64,000 bases of DNA. Origin: Pelagibius sp. Its GTDB lineage: Bacteria > Pseudomonadota > Alphaproteobacteria > Kiloniellales > Kiloniellaceae. Below, piece by piece: positions 36,748 through 48,269 of this stretch. Numbering within the stretch: position 1 is the first letter of the stretch; every line of letters starts with the position of its first letter. The position numbers and the translations under genes were made by a program. The notes under the pieces were generated by a model that had not been told where the DNA came from, searched no databases, and was given only the letters and a program-made list of their open reading frames with translations. The DNA lies in the NCBI GenBank assembly GCA_028280305.1, contig JANQMC010000167.1, positions 16,676 to 80,675 of the forward strand, read 5' to 3'.

Positions 36748-38019
36748 ATGCTGGGCCCCGCAGACAAGCCGCCCAGGCTGCTGCAGTCAAGGCAGGCAAC
36801 AACGGCACTGGCGACCATGCAAGGTGACAATCAGATCCGTGGCGGGGATCAACTGGGCCTGCGGGCCTACAACAAGCGGATGATCCTGAACCTCATCCGC
36901 CAGACCGGCGCGCTGCCGAAGGCTGAAATCGCCCGCCTGACCGGGCTTTCGGCCCAGGCCGTCTCGGTGATCGTCAACGCCCTGCTGAAAGAGAAACTCG
37001 TCCGCAAGGAAAAGAAGGTGCGCGGCAAGGTCGGACAGCCGCACACACCGATCGCGCTGAACGCCAACGGCGTGCTTTCCGTCGGTGTGAAAATCGGCCG
37101 CCGCAGCCTCGAGTTGATGTTGGTGAACTTTCACGGTGAATCCATCGCATACAAACAGTTTCCCTATGCCGCCCCAAGGCAGCGCGACGTGGCCACCCTG
37201 CTGCGGCGCGAACTGGCGGACCTGTTGGGTGGTGTCGAGTCGGCTCTGCGCGAGCGCATCATCGGTGTGGGCGTCGCCATGCCGGGCCAGCTTTCAGGCT
37301 GGACCGATGTGATGGGTCTCGACCCCAGCGAACTGGTCGATTGGGACAAGGTCGACATCGTCGAGTTCATTGCCCGGGAGACCGGGCTGCCGGTAGAGAT
37401 CCACAACGACGCCACCGCCGCCTGTGCCGCAGAGATGGTGCTGGGCGGGGCTCTGACATTCTCCAACGCGCTCTACCTCTACGTTGGCACTTTCATCGGC
37501 GGCGGCGTGGTCATCAACGGACAGTTGTTCGAGGGATCGCAGAGCAACGCCGGCGCCGTCGGCTCCATGCCGGTGGCGACACCGGGCGGCGAACAGCAGC
37601 AGTTGATCCGTCAGAGCTCTCTTTTCCAATTGGAGAATACGATCCGGGAAGCCGGCATTCAGGAGCCGGCGACAATTGCCGACCTGGTGCAGGACCCCCG
37701 CGCCAGGAAACACTTCGACGCCTGGCGGCAGTCCGCCGCCGGACCGGTCGCCCAGGCCATCGCCGCCGCCCTCAGCGTGATCGATTTCGAAGGCGTCGTC
37801 ATCGACGCCATGCTCCACCCTGCTGACGTCGAGGCTTTCGTTCAGGATGTACGCGCCGCGCTTCTAAAGATTGACATGACGGGCACAAGCCCCATGGTGC
37901 TGCGCCATGGAAGCATCGGCCCGAAGGCCCGCGTTTCCGGCGCGGCGATTCTGCCGTTGATCCGCCAGTTCTCGCCCGACCAGGAACTGCTGGTGAAGAA
38001 AGCGGTCGCCGCAGCTTGA
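36748..38019 (+). CDS. ROK-family transcriptional regulator (possible FrcR)
   Basis: 423 residues from ATG 36748 with GGGAG eight bases upstream. A MarR-like winged helix-turn-helix (about 45-100: NLIRQTGALPKAEIARLTGLSAQAVSVIVNALL) precedes a ROK sugar-kinase-like domain. The catalytic aspartate motif HNDATAACAAE is retained, but the usual zinc signature (GHxxxxxxG-CxCGxxGCxE) is replaced by GSMPVATPGGEQQQL, so no zinc site is possible. It is thus a sugar-sensing repressor and not a kinase. Its place in the glycogen locus and the shared AT-rich motif at frcB suggest it links fructose supply and glycogen genes (inference). Confidence 0.75.
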   Translation: MLGPADKPPRLLQSRQATTALATMQGDNQIRGGDQLGLRAYNKRMILNLIRQTGALPKAEIARLTGLSAQAVSVIVNALLKEKLVRKEKKVRGKVGQPHTPIALNANGVLSVGVKIGRRSLELMLVNFHGESIAYKQFPYAAPRQRDVATLLRRELADLLGGVESALRERIIGVGVAMPGQLSGWTDVMGLDPSELVDWDKVDIVEFIARETGLPVEIHNDATAACAAEMVLGGALTFSNALYLYVGTFIGGGVVINGQLFEGSQSNAGAVGSMPVATPGGEQQQLIRQSSLFQLENTIREAGIQEPATIADLVQDPRARKHFDAWRQSAAGPVAQAIAAALSVIDFEGVVIDAMLHPADVEAFVQDVRAALLKIDMTGTSPMVLRHGSIGPKARVSGAAILPLIRQFSPDQELLVKKAVAAA

Positions 38020-38076
38020 CCGCCAGTGATCGCGAAAGAAACTCTGCCTCATCCCTGACGGGATGCGGCATGTGCT

Positions 38077-38086
38077 CCCCCCCCCC
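38077..38086. repeat. C10 homopolymer tract in front of glgP
   Basis: Ten cytosines in a row, followed directly by AAGAGGG (the ribosome-binding site) and the glgP ATG at 38098. Such tracts can slip during replication. It lies outside coding sequence, so a length change would alter the 5' leader and not the frame. Confidence 0.8.
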
Positions 38087-38097
38087 AAGAGGGTTGA

Positions 38098-40512
38098 ATG
38101 TTGAGTGAATTGAAGACCCAGGATTTTTCTCCGGAAACCGATGCGGCAGCCTTGCGCCGGTCGATCGAGTACCATCTGCGCTACTCCATCGGCAAAGACC
38201 CTGCAGCCGCCACATTGACGGACTGGCGCCTTGCCGTTTCGCGTGCCATTCGCGATCTGGTAATCGCGCCCTGGTTTGAAACCACCCAGCGGGTCTACTC
38301 AGAAGGACACAAGAGGGTCTACTACCTCTCCATGGAGTTCCTTATCGGGCGGTTGCTCGAAGACGCGATCCTGAATCTCGGCCTCGACGAGATGCTGCGC
38401 GACATTGTCAGTGCTTTCGACGTCGACTATGGCGCGATGCTCACCGATGAACCGGACGCCGCTTTGGGCAACGGCGGCCTGGGGCGGCTCGCGGCCTGTT
38501 TTATGGACTCGATGTCCACCGTGGGTTTGGCAGCCTACGGCTACGGCATCCGCTACAACCACGGCCTGTTCCGCCAGTCCTTCGAGGACGGCTGGCAGGC
38601 GGAGGAAGCCGAAGACTGGCTGCGCCAGGTGCATCCCTGGGAATTCGAGCGCCCGGAATCCAGCTACCCTATCGGTTTCGGCGGGACGGTCTCGAACGAG
38701 GGCGCGCGGACAAGCTGGACTCCGGCGGAAACCGTCCTGGCCGTTGGCTACGACACGCCGGTGCCGGGCTGGCGCGGCCGCTGGTCCAACACCCTGCGCC
38801 TCTGGTCTGCAAAGCCGGAGCGGGAGTTCGATCTGGAGCCCTTCAACAGGGGTGACTACATGGCGGCGGCCGCACCCTCGGTCCTGGCCGAAACCATCAG
38901 CCGGGTGCTCTATCCCGACGACACCACGGCGCAAGGCAAGGAACTGCGGCTGAAGCAGGAGTACTTCTTCACCGCCGCTTCCCTCGCCGACATCCTCAGA
39001 CGGTTTCTGGCGCACCAAGGCGACATCGCCAAGTTGCCCCAGGCGATTGCCATACAGTTGAACGACACCCATCCGGCCATTGCCTGTCCGGAGCTGCTGC
39101 GCCTGCTGGTCGACCATCATGGCCAGGACTTCGAAACCGCTTTCGAGATCGCCCGCGGCTGCCTGCACTACACCAACCACACCCTGATGCCGGAAGCGCT
39201 GGAACGCTGGCCGAGCGATTTGATGGGACGCGTCCTGCCGCGCCATATGGAACTGATAGAACGCATCGATGCCCATCACGCCAAGACGACGAAGCGGCCG
39301 GAAACGGTGAAAATTCTCGACAACGGCGAAGTGCGCATGGGCGATCTCGCCTTCATCGGCGCGCGCCGGGTGAACGGCGTCTCGGCCCTGCATACCGAAC
39401 TGATGAAGCAGACGGTCTTCAAGGACCTTCACGAACTCCACCCCGAGCGCGTGGTCAATCAGACCAACGGGGTAACGCCGCGGCGTTGGCTCCACAACTG
39501 CAACCCCGCTCTGCGCCAGCTACTGAACGACAGTATCGGTGAATCCTGGGTCACCGATCTGGATGCTTTGCGGAAGCTCGCACCACAGGCCGATGACCCG
39601 GCCTTTCGCGCCCGCTTTGCCGAAGCCAAGGATACCAACAAACGCCACCTCGCGGCCTATCTGAAGCGCAGTCTCGATGTGACGGTCGACCCGACGGCGA
39701 TGTTCGACATCCAGATCAAGCGGATCCACGAATACAAGCGTCAGCTTTTGAACATCCTGCAGGCGGCGGCCCTGTGGAACGCCATCCGCCGGAACCCGGA
39801 AGACGCCTGGGCGCCGCGGGTGAAGATCTTCGGCGGCAAGGCGGCACCCGGCTATGCCATGGCCAAACAGGTGATCAAGCTGATCAATGACATCGGCAAG
39901 ACCATCAATGCCGATCCCGCCATGGACGGCCTTTTGCAGATCGTCTATCCGCCGAACTACAACGTCTCCATGGCCGAACTGCTGATCCCCGCTGCCGACC
40001 TTTCCGAACAGATTTCCACCGCCGGCATGGAAGCCTCCGGCACCGGCAACATGAAACTCTCGATGAACGGTGCCCTTACCGTCGGCACCCTGGACGGCGC
40101 CAATGTCGAGATCGGCGACGCCGTCGGCGCGGATAACATCTTTATCTTCGGCCTGACAGCGGAAGAGGTTTCCGCCACAAGGGCAAACGGCTACGACCCG
40201 GCCAGCCACATTGCCGCCGATCCGCGCTTGAGCGAAGTGCTCGACCAGATCGCCTCCGGCGTCTTCTCCCCCGATGACCCGAACCGCTATGCCGACCTTG
40301 TCGCCAATCTGCGCCACCACGATTGGTTCATGGTGGCAGCGGACTTCGCCAGCTACTGGGACGTTCAGACGAAGGTCGACGCGGCCTGGCACGATCGTGA
40401 CGCCTGGCTGCGCAGCGCGGTCATCAACACGGCACAGATGGGCTGGTTCTCGTCCGACCGGACCATTCGCGGCTATGCCCGCGATATCTGGAACGCCGAG
40501 CCCGCTTTCTGA
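38098..40512 (+). CDS. glgP: Glycogen phosphorylase (GT35)
   Basis: 804 residues; releases glucose-1-phosphate from glycogen ends using pyridoxal phosphate. N-terminal YYLSMEFLIGRLLEDAILNL and GNGGLGRLAACFMDS, and the PLP lysine Lys653 in EASGTGNMKLSMNGALTVGTLDGANVEI, are all present. It follows the ROK gene by 78 bases containing the C10 tract and an AAGAGGG site. Full family length. Confidence 0.92.
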   Translation: MLSELKTQDFSPETDAAALRRSIEYHLRYSIGKDPAAATLTDWRLAVSRAIRDLVIAPWFETTQRVYSEGHKRVYYLSMEFLIGRLLEDAILNLGLDEMLRDIVSAFDVDYGAMLTDEPDAALGNGGLGRLAACFMDSMSTVGLAAYGYGIRYNHGLFRQSFEDGWQAEEAEDWLRQVHPWEFERPESSYPIGFGGTVSNEGARTSWTPAETVLAVGYDTPVPGWRGRWSNTLRLWSAKPEREFDLEPFNRGDYMAAAAPSVLAETISRVLYPDDTTAQGKELRLKQEYFFTAASLADILRRFLAHQGDIAKLPQAIAIQLNDTHPAIACPELLRLLVDHHGQDFETAFEIARGCLHYTNHTLMPEALERWPSDLMGRVLPRHMELIERIDAHHAKTTKRPETVKILDNGEVRMGDLAFIGARRVNGVSALHTELMKQTVFKDLHELHPERVVNQTNGVTPRRWLHNCNPALRQLLNDSIGESWVTDLDALRKLAPQADDPAFRARFAEAKDTNKRHLAAYLKRSLDVTVDPTAMFDIQIKRIHEYKRQLLNILQAAALWNAIRRNPEDAWAPRVKIFGGKAAPGYAMAKQVIKLINDIGKTINADPAMDGLLQIVYPPNYNVSMAELLIPAADLSEQISTAGMEASGTGNMKLSMNGALTVGTLDGANVEIGDAVGADNIFIFGLTAEEVSATRANGYDPASHIAADPRLSEVLDQIASGVFSPDDPNRYADLVANLRHHDWFMVAADFASYWDVQTKVDAAWHDRDAWLRSAVINTAQMGWFSSDRTIRGYARDIWNAEPAF

Positions 40513-40518
40513 GCGATC

Positions 40519-42714
<2,196 letters not shown>

Positions 42715-42894
42715 GATAGGGTTTCAAGGCCCGAAATGTGCGCAAGAACGCCGTTTTGGTGAAGAACGGCTCTGTAACCCTTGCACCCAGGATATCATCG
42801 TAGGTGCCAACGGGCTTTTCGGGTCACCCGGTCCAGCCGCAGAGAAAGGTTTCTGTGGCCTGAACCCGGGTATCGGCAAGCGAAAGGGACAGGG
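42715..42894. other. Intergenic region before the antiporter
   Basis: 180 bases between glgB and the antiporter. It contains a weak six-pair hairpin (GCCGTT...AACGGC, about 42752-42771) without a T-run and an AAAGGGACAGGG ribosome-binding site for the antiporter at 42883-42894. No other signal is seen. Confidence 0.5.
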
Positions 42895-44169
42895 ATGGAC
42901 ACATTTGGATTTGCAGTGATCGCCGCCGGCGTCATCCTGTTCAGTCTGGTATCACGACGCCTACAGGCTTCCATCATCACCGGGCCGATGGTCTTTGCCG
43001 GTTTCGGCCTGCTGATCGGGACCGGCGGCCTCAACCTGGTCGACCTCCACTTCGGCCACGGCTTCATCCACGGCCTGGCGGAAATCACGCTGATTTTGGT
43101 TCTGTTCACCGACGCAACACGGATCGATCTACGGCAAGTACGGCGGGACCACGACCTGCCACTGCGCCTGCTGCTGATCGGCATGCCGCTGACCATCGTC
43201 CTGGGCACTGTCGTCGCTCTAATGCTGCCCCTCGGCCTTGCATTTTGGGAAGCCGCTTTGCTGGCGGCGATTTTGGCGCCGACGGATGCGGCACTCGGCC
43301 AGGCAGTCGTTTCAAATGCGCGGGTTCCCGTCCGGATCCGCCAGGCGCTTAACATCGAAAGCGGTCTCAATGATGGCATAGCCCTGCCCTTGGTATTGCT
43401 GTTCGCCTGTCTGGCGATTGAATTTCAAGCCGGCGGCAACGAGCAGAACTGGATCCTGTTCGGCGCCAAGCAGATCTTGCTCGGCCCCCTGGCGGGTTTG
43501 ATCGTCGGTGGCCTCGGTGCCTGGATGATTGATCGTGCTGTCTCGTCGGGATGGATGAGCGAAGTCTTCGAAGGTCCTGCGATCCTCGGCGTCGCCCTGC
43601 TCGCCTTTGCCGGCACCGAACTGATCGAAGGCAACGGTTTCATCGCCGCCTTTACCGCGGGGATTGTTTTCGGCAATCAGGTCCGCGGGCGCTGCGGCTT
43701 CCTGTTCGAGTTCGCCGAATCCGAAGGCCAGCTTCTAACCTTGTTGACCTTCATGGTTTTCGGCGCAGCCATCCTGCCTGATGCCTTCGCTGCCATGAAC
43801 TGGTGGATAGCCTTCTATGCCATCCTCAGCTTGACCGTGATCCGGATGCTGCCAGTGACCGTTTCGTTGTTCGGCAGCGGCGTGAAAGCTCCGACCGTGC
43901 TGTTCCTCGGATGGTTCGGACCGCGCGGCCTGGCTTCATTCCTCTTCGCTCTCCTCGTTCTGGAAGAAGCAGCACCCGCGGCCCAGGGCACGATTCTGAC
44001 CGTGACCGTCACAACTGTGATTGCCAGTATCGTCCTGCACGGGTTGACCGCCGCCCCCGGCGCGCAGCACTATGCCACCGCCATGCAGAAGACGGATGCC
44101 AGTGCGGAGGCCAAGCCCGTCAGCGAAATGCCCACACGGGCAGGCATCGCCACCGGCAAGCGAACATAG
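42895..44169 (+). CDS. Cation:proton antiporter (CPA1, NhaP-like)
   Basis: 424 residues from ATG 42895. About twelve helices with the CPA1 functional motifs APTDAALGQAVV and NIESGLNDGIALPLVL, which carry the ion-binding Asp and the Asn-Asp pair, plus FLGWFGPRGLASFLFALLVL. It exchanges Na+ or K+ for protons across the inner membrane. No C-terminal TrkA/RCK domain is present. It is convergent with the flavoprotein gene, 15 bases away, and not obviously linked to the neighbouring pathways, except that a sodium gradient would also serve the symporter at 18717. Confidence 0.85.
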   Translation: MDTFGFAVIAAGVILFSLVSRRLQASIITGPMVFAGFGLLIGTGGLNLVDLHFGHGFIHGLAEITLILVLFTDATRIDLRQVRRDHDLPLRLLLIGMPLTIVLGTVVALMLPLGLAFWEAALLAAILAPTDAALGQAVVSNARVPVRIRQALNIESGLNDGIALPLVLLFACLAIEFQAGGNEQNWILFGAKQILLGPLAGLIVGGLGAWMIDRAVSSGWMSEVFEGPAILGVALLAFAGTELIEGNGFIAAFTAGIVFGNQVRGRCGFLFEFAESEGQLLTLLTFMVFGAAILPDAFAAMNWWIAFYAILSLTVIRMLPVTVSLFGSGVKAPTVLFLGWFGPRGLASFLFALLVLEEAAPAAQGTILTVTVTTVIASIVLHGLTAAPGAQHYATAMQKTDASAEAKPVSEMPTRAGIATGKRT

Positions 44170-44184
44170 CAATCCGGGGAAGCG

Positions 44185-45591
44185 TTAAGGCCTTGCGCTG
44201 ACGCCTGCAGAAGTCCCGGCGATGAAGCCGAAGGCGATGGCCGTCAGCAGCCCGTTGCCTGACAGGTATCCCGAGACCGAAGGGCCGGAAACGCCGCAGG
44301 CTGCGCCGCCGCCGGCAAAGAGATTGGGGAAAGACTTGCCCGCGTCGTCGACGACTCTTGCCTGGTCATCGATCATCAGGCCGCCCTGGGTATGAAACAG
44401 CGCGCCGGTGACCTTCACCGCATGGAACGGCTGCTGCAACGCGGGCTTGGTCGTGAAGTCCCGTCCGAAGCGGTCGACAGCCCGGCCCGCCTGCAGGTCG
44501 GCAACCTCCCTTAACGTCTTGCCAAGCGCGCCTTCCGGCAAGCCGGTCACGGCGGCAAGCGCAGCGACATCGACCGCCTCGCGGATCGCCCCGACCTCCA
44601 TCGCTTGCCTGTAATCCGGGAAGGCGAGTGCAAAGTCGTGGATACGCCGGTCGTAGAGGTTCCAGGCGACAGCGCCAGGCTGGGCCAGAATCTCGACCGC
44701 CTGTTCCGAGTAGCCGCCGTTCTCGTTGGAAAAGCGCTGTCCCTCGGTATTGACCTGGATGCCTCCTTCCATCATCAGCGCCCAGGAGATGAGGATACCC
44801 TGAGGATGGGCGAGCGAGCCGTGCCCCTGATACCCCGACAGATGCTCCAAGCGGGCGCCCAGTGCCTCGCCCCAAAGCACGGCGTCGCCCCGGTTGCCGG
44901 CATGACCGAAGTAAGGTCCGCCGGCGATCTCGGGAATGTATCGGCGCACGAGATCCGGATTGCCGCCGTAGCCGTTGCAGGCGAGCACCAAGGCGCCACA
45001 GCCGATAACCTCATGCGCGCCACCGGGCCGTTCGACCTCCACCGCCTCGATGCGGCGGCCCTCACCTTCGAAAAGCCGGGTAACGCAAGCTGAAGTAACG
45101 ATCGGAATTTCCGCCACTTCCGCCGCTCCGAGCAAACGGGCGAGCAGCGCTTCGCCGGTCTTTTCCGGCACGGCGTGCATGCGATGGCGGGAATGGCCGG
45201 GATAGAGAAAATCGTCGAGTACGACCCAATCGATTCCAAAGGCATCGCTCAACCACTCCATCGCCGGACCGATGGTGTTGCAGGCAAGCCGTGTGAGATC
45301 CGGGTCCGAATTTCCCTCCGACTTCGCCAGGATGTCGTCCTGGAGGCGTTGCGGGCTGTCGTCATCGATACCGGTTGCACGTTGGAACCGTGTCGCCGGC
45401 GCCGGAACGAAACCCGAGGACATGGCGGTCGAGCCGGAGGGCGAGGCATCGCGCTCCAGCACAATGACCTCCGCACCCGCGGCCTTGGCACGCAAGGCGG
45501 CGACCAGGCCGCAGGCGCCCGCCCCGACAACGACAACATCGGCAACCGCATCGGTCGGGACTCCAGTCCGGCGGACTATCTCAGCGGTCAC
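44185..45591 (-). CDS. FAD-dependent dehydrogenase, fumarate reductase/TcuA-like
   Basis: 468 residues from a GTG at 45591, six bases after the preceding gene. N-terminal dinucleotide fold (DVVVVGAGACGLVAALRAKAAGAEVIVLERD) with the extended STAMSSGFVPAP stretch of succinate dehydrogenase/fumarate reductase-type flavoproteins, and the C-terminal GLMIDDQARVVDDAGKSFPNLFAGGGAACGVSGPSVSGYLSGNGLLTAIAFG. Relatives oxidise or reduce C-C double bonds next to carboxylates (fumarate, tricarballylate, 3-ketosteroids). It is the last gene of the 14-gene operon and would supply an oxidation or reduction step on an unsaturated acid. Substrate unknown. Confidence 0.75.
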   Translation of the reverse strand: MTAEIVRRTGVPTDAVADVVVVGAGACGLVAALRAKAAGAEVIVLERDASPSGSTAMSSGFVPAPATRFQRATGIDDDSPQRLQDDILAKSEGNSDPDLTRLACNTIGPAMEWLSDAFGIDWVVLDDFLYPGHSRHRMHAVPEKTGEALLARLLGAAEVAEIPIVTSACVTRLFEGEGRRIEAVEVERPGGAHEVIGCGALVLACNGYGGNPDLVRRYIPEIAGGPYFGHAGNRGDAVLWGEALGARLEHLSGYQGHGSLAHPQGILISWALMMEGGIQVNTEGQRFSNENGGYSEQAVEILAQPGAVAWNLYDRRIHDFALAFPDYRQAMEVGAIREAVDVAALAAVTGLPEGALGKTLREVADLQAGRAVDRFGRDFTTKPALQQPFHAVKVTGALFHTQGGLMIDDQARVVDDAGKSFPNLFAGGGAACGVSGPSVSGYLSGNGLLTAIAFGFIAGTSAGVSARP

Positions 45592-45597
45592 GGTCGC

Positions 45598-46212
45598 TCA
45601 AAGCCCCGATATCAGCGCCGTGGCCTCGGCACAAGTCATCATCGCGGCAACGGTGGAGAGATCGCCGATCGCCCGTTCATGAACCGCCGGCGAGAAAGCC
45701 GCGCAACCATCCGAGAGCACAATCGTCTGGAGATCGCGCAGGTGCGCATCGCGCACGGTCGAGGCAACGCCGCCGTTGGTCACGATGCCGCAAACCAGAA
45801 GCGTCTCGATGCCGGCCTTTCTCAGGACCCACTCCATACGGGTCATATAAAAGGCCGAATAGGCCACCTTCTCCACCGTGATGTCGGCCGGCTGCAGTTC
45901 ATCGACCAGACTGTGGCCCCAACTACCCGGCGCGAAATCGCCTTTGCCGAGAAAGGGCCGCAGCTTCTTCAGATGCGGGGAGATGAAAGGTTCGCCCGCC
46001 TTGCCGGGCACCAGGGTGAACTGCGCCGAGACAACCCAGCCGCCCTTGCCGCGCAGAGCCTCGGCAAGCGGTAAAACACGGACCGGCAGAGCGGCGATGT
46101 CAGCGCTTTTCTGACCGCCCCGGGCATAGGCGCCTTCGGCATGCAGGAAGTCGTTCTGCAGATCGACGATCAGAAGCGCTGTTTTCGCAGGGTCGATTAT
46201 TCCGATATCCAC
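45598..46212 (-). CDS. Isochorismatase-fold hydrolase lacking the nucleophilic cysteine
   Basis: 204 residues. Asp17 (IVDLQNDF) and Lys115 (VEKVAYSAF) of the Asp-Lys-Cys triad are present and the cis-peptide region GIVTNGG is recognisable, but the usual Cys in T-x-x-C-V is Gly148 (TNGGVASTVRDA). Cys-type members (N-carbamoylsarcosine amidase, RutB, nicotinamidase) hydrolyse amides; members with Gly here (EntB/PhzD) hydrolyse vinyl ethers without a covalent intermediate. So a carbamoyl-amidase role beside the hydantoinase cannot be assumed. It lies two bases after hyuA. Confidence 0.75.
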   Translation of the reverse strand: MDIGIIDPAKTALLIVDLQNDFLHAEGAYARGGQKSADIAALPVRVLPLAEALRGKGGWVVSAQFTLVPGKAGEPFISPHLKKLRPFLGKGDFAPGSWGHSLVDELQPADITVEKVAYSAFYMTRMEWVLRKAGIETLLVCGIVTNGGVASTVRDAHLRDLQTIVLSDGCAAFSPAVHERAIGDLSTVAAMMTCAEATALISGL

Positions 46213-46214
46213 GA

Positions 46215-48269
46215 TCAGTTTCCCGATGCCGTAATCACGAGATTGCCGAAGGCATCCACCTCGGCCTGCAAGCCGGGATCGACGAAAATGGTCGTATCCG
46301 GCTGCTCGAGCAGAGCCGGCCCCGCCAGCACGGCGCCGACGCCAAGATCGAGACGTTCGAAGACGCCGGCTTCATGATACCTGCCCGCCGCATAAACCTT
46401 TCGGGTTCCTGTCCGGCAGGCCTCAGCCGCCTTGCCGCCTGATGGCGCGAAGACCGCCATATCGAGCCTGGGTCGCCGCCCCACCACCGCGATGCGATAG
46501 TTCATGATCCGCATCGCAATGCCCTCCAACAAACGCCCATAGGCCTCTCTGTAGGCTTCTTCGAAAGCCGCACGGATCACGTCCGCCGTCAAACCGCCGG
46601 CAGGAATCTCGATGGCGACACTGACGGTGTGGGTTTGCCCGAGATAGAGCATGTCCAGTTCGAAAACACGGTCCACGCCGGCAAAGTCGACGCCGGCGCC
46701 GGCAAGCAGGGCCTCCGTCTGATCGGCGACCGCAGTCATCTCCCGGCCAAGCGCGGGAGCATCGACCTCGTCGAGCAGGCGGTTCACCGTCTGCACCCGG
46801 TCATGGCGCATGTCGGCAACGACGCAGCCGAGCGCCGAGGTGACGCCGGGGAAACGCGGCACGAGGGCCGAACCGAGGCCGACTTCCTTGATCAGCGCGC
46901 CGGTGTGAAGCGCCCCGCCGCCGCCGAAAGGCATGGCGGCAAAGGTGGCCGGATCGTGACCTTTCTCGATGGAGACAAGGCGAATCGCACCGGCCATCTT
47001 GGCGTTGGCGAGACGCAGCACCGCCTCCGCCGCCTCCTCGACGGTCAGGTTCAACGGCCTCGCGATGTGCTTTTCAATCGCCTGCCGTGCGGCCTCAACG
47101 TCAAGCCGGTCGAGCTTGCCGCCGATCGGGCGGTCCGGATTGATGCGGCCCAGTACCAGGTTGGCATCGGTTACCGTCGGCCGTTCGCTGCCAAGCCCAT
47201 AGCAGACCGGGCCGGGGTCGGAGCCGGCGGACTCCGGCCCGACCTGCAGCAGGCCGCTTTTGTCAACCGAGGCGATGGAACCGCCGCCGGCGCCGATGGT
47301 GGTGATCTCGATCATCGGCGTGCGCACCACCATGCCGAAGTCGATGGCAGTCTGCGCGGCAAGCGCCGCCTCTCCACCGGCAACCAGGGAGACGTCGAAG
47401 GAGGTGCCGCCCATGTCGCAGGTGATGATGTTGTCGAAACCGGCGGCCTTGGCAATGGCGGTAGCGGCGATAACCCCGGCCGCGGGCCCCGACAGCGCCG
47501 TGCGCACCGGATAGCATTTGGCGGTGTCCACCGACATGACCCCGCCGTTCGACTGCACGATCAGGATGTCACCTTGAAAGCCTTTGCTGTGCAGTCCGGT
47601 TTCGAGCCGGTCGAGATAGGAGGAAACGACGGGCTGGAGATAGGCGTTCAGGGTCGCCGTCGACAGCCGTTCGAACTCGCGGATCTCCGGCAGGATTTCC
47701 GTGGCCGCCGTCACATAGGCATTCGGCCAGACCGAGCGGACCGCCTCCACCGCGCTCATCTCGTTCTGATTGTTGGCATAGCCGTTGATGAAGAAAACGC
47801 AGACCGCCTCGCAGCCGCTCTCCGCCAGGGCAACCGCCCTATCGCGTACGTCCTTCTCCGCGACCGGCTGCAGCACCGATCCGTCGGCCAAAATCCGCTC
47901 GACCACCTCGACCCGGTCGGTCCGCGCGACAACCGGCGCGAAGCTGCCTTTCAGGCCCCAGGTCGTCGGCCGGTCGCGGCGGCGCATCTCCAGCACATCG
48001 CGGAACCCCTCGGTGGTAATGATCCCGGTGCGCGCGCCCTTGCGCTCCAGCAGCGCGTTGGTACCGACCGTGGTACCGTGCACCACGGTCTTGATCCGCC
48101 CGAAGTCTTCGACCTGGCGGCCGATTCCCTCGACGAAACCGCGCGATTGATCGCCGCGCGTCGAGGGCACCTTTGCGGTCTCCACCCTGCCGCTCGCCTC
48201 GTCAAGGATAAAGACGTCGGTAAAGGTACCGCCGACGTCGACACCGATCACATAGGCCGGGCCGGTCAT
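46215..48269 (-). CDS. hyuA: Hydantoinase/oxoprolinase subunit A
   Basis: 684 residues, actin/HSP70-fold ATPase subunit of the 5-oxoprolinase/N-methylhydantoinase/caprolactamase family. N-terminal GVDVGGTFTDVFILDEASGRV, then HGTTVGTNALLERKGARTGIITTEGFRDVLEMRRR, CDMGGTSFDVSLV and GAGGGSIASVDKSGLLQVGPESAGSDPGPVCYG, all hallmark segments. With subunit B it opens a lactam or cyclic ureide ring at the cost of ATP. It overlaps hyuB by four bases. Acetone/acetophenone carboxylases belong to the same superfamily, but no third (gamma) subunit is present here. Confidence 0.85.
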   Translation of the reverse strand: MTGPAYVIGVDVGGTFTDVFILDEASGRVETAKVPSTRGDQSRGFVEGIGRQVEDFGRIKTVVHGTTVGTNALLERKGARTGIITTEGFRDVLEMRRRDRPTTWGLKGSFAPVVARTDRVEVVERILADGSVLQPVAEKDVRDRAVALAESGCEAVCVFFINGYANNQNEMSAVEAVRSVWPNAYVTAATEILPEIREFERLSTATLNAYLQPVVSSYLDRLETGLHSKGFQGDILIVQSNGGVMSVDTAKCYPVRTALSGPAAGVIAATAIAKAAGFDNIITCDMGGTSFDVSLVAGGEAALAAQTAIDFGMVVRTPMIEITTIGAGGGSIASVDKSGLLQVGPESAGSDPGPVCYGLGSERPTVTDANLVLGRINPDRPIGGKLDRLDVEAARQAIEKHIARPLNLTVEEAAEAVLRLANAKMAGAIRLVSIEKGHDPATFAAMPFGGGGALHTGALIKEVGLGSALVPRFPGVTSALGCVVADMRHDRVQTVNRLLDEVDAPALGREMTAVADQTEALLAGAGVDFAGVDRVFELDMLYLGQTHTVSVAIEIPAGGLTADVIRAAFEEAYREAYGRLLEGIAMRIMNYRIAVVGRRPRLDMAVFAPSGGKAAEACRTGTRKVYAAGRYHEAGVFERLDLGVGAVLAGPALLEQPDTTIFVDPGLQAEVDAFGNLVITASGN

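Noticed and set aside
42752..42771. Terminator after glgB
   Set aside because: The stem is only six pairs and no T-run follows.
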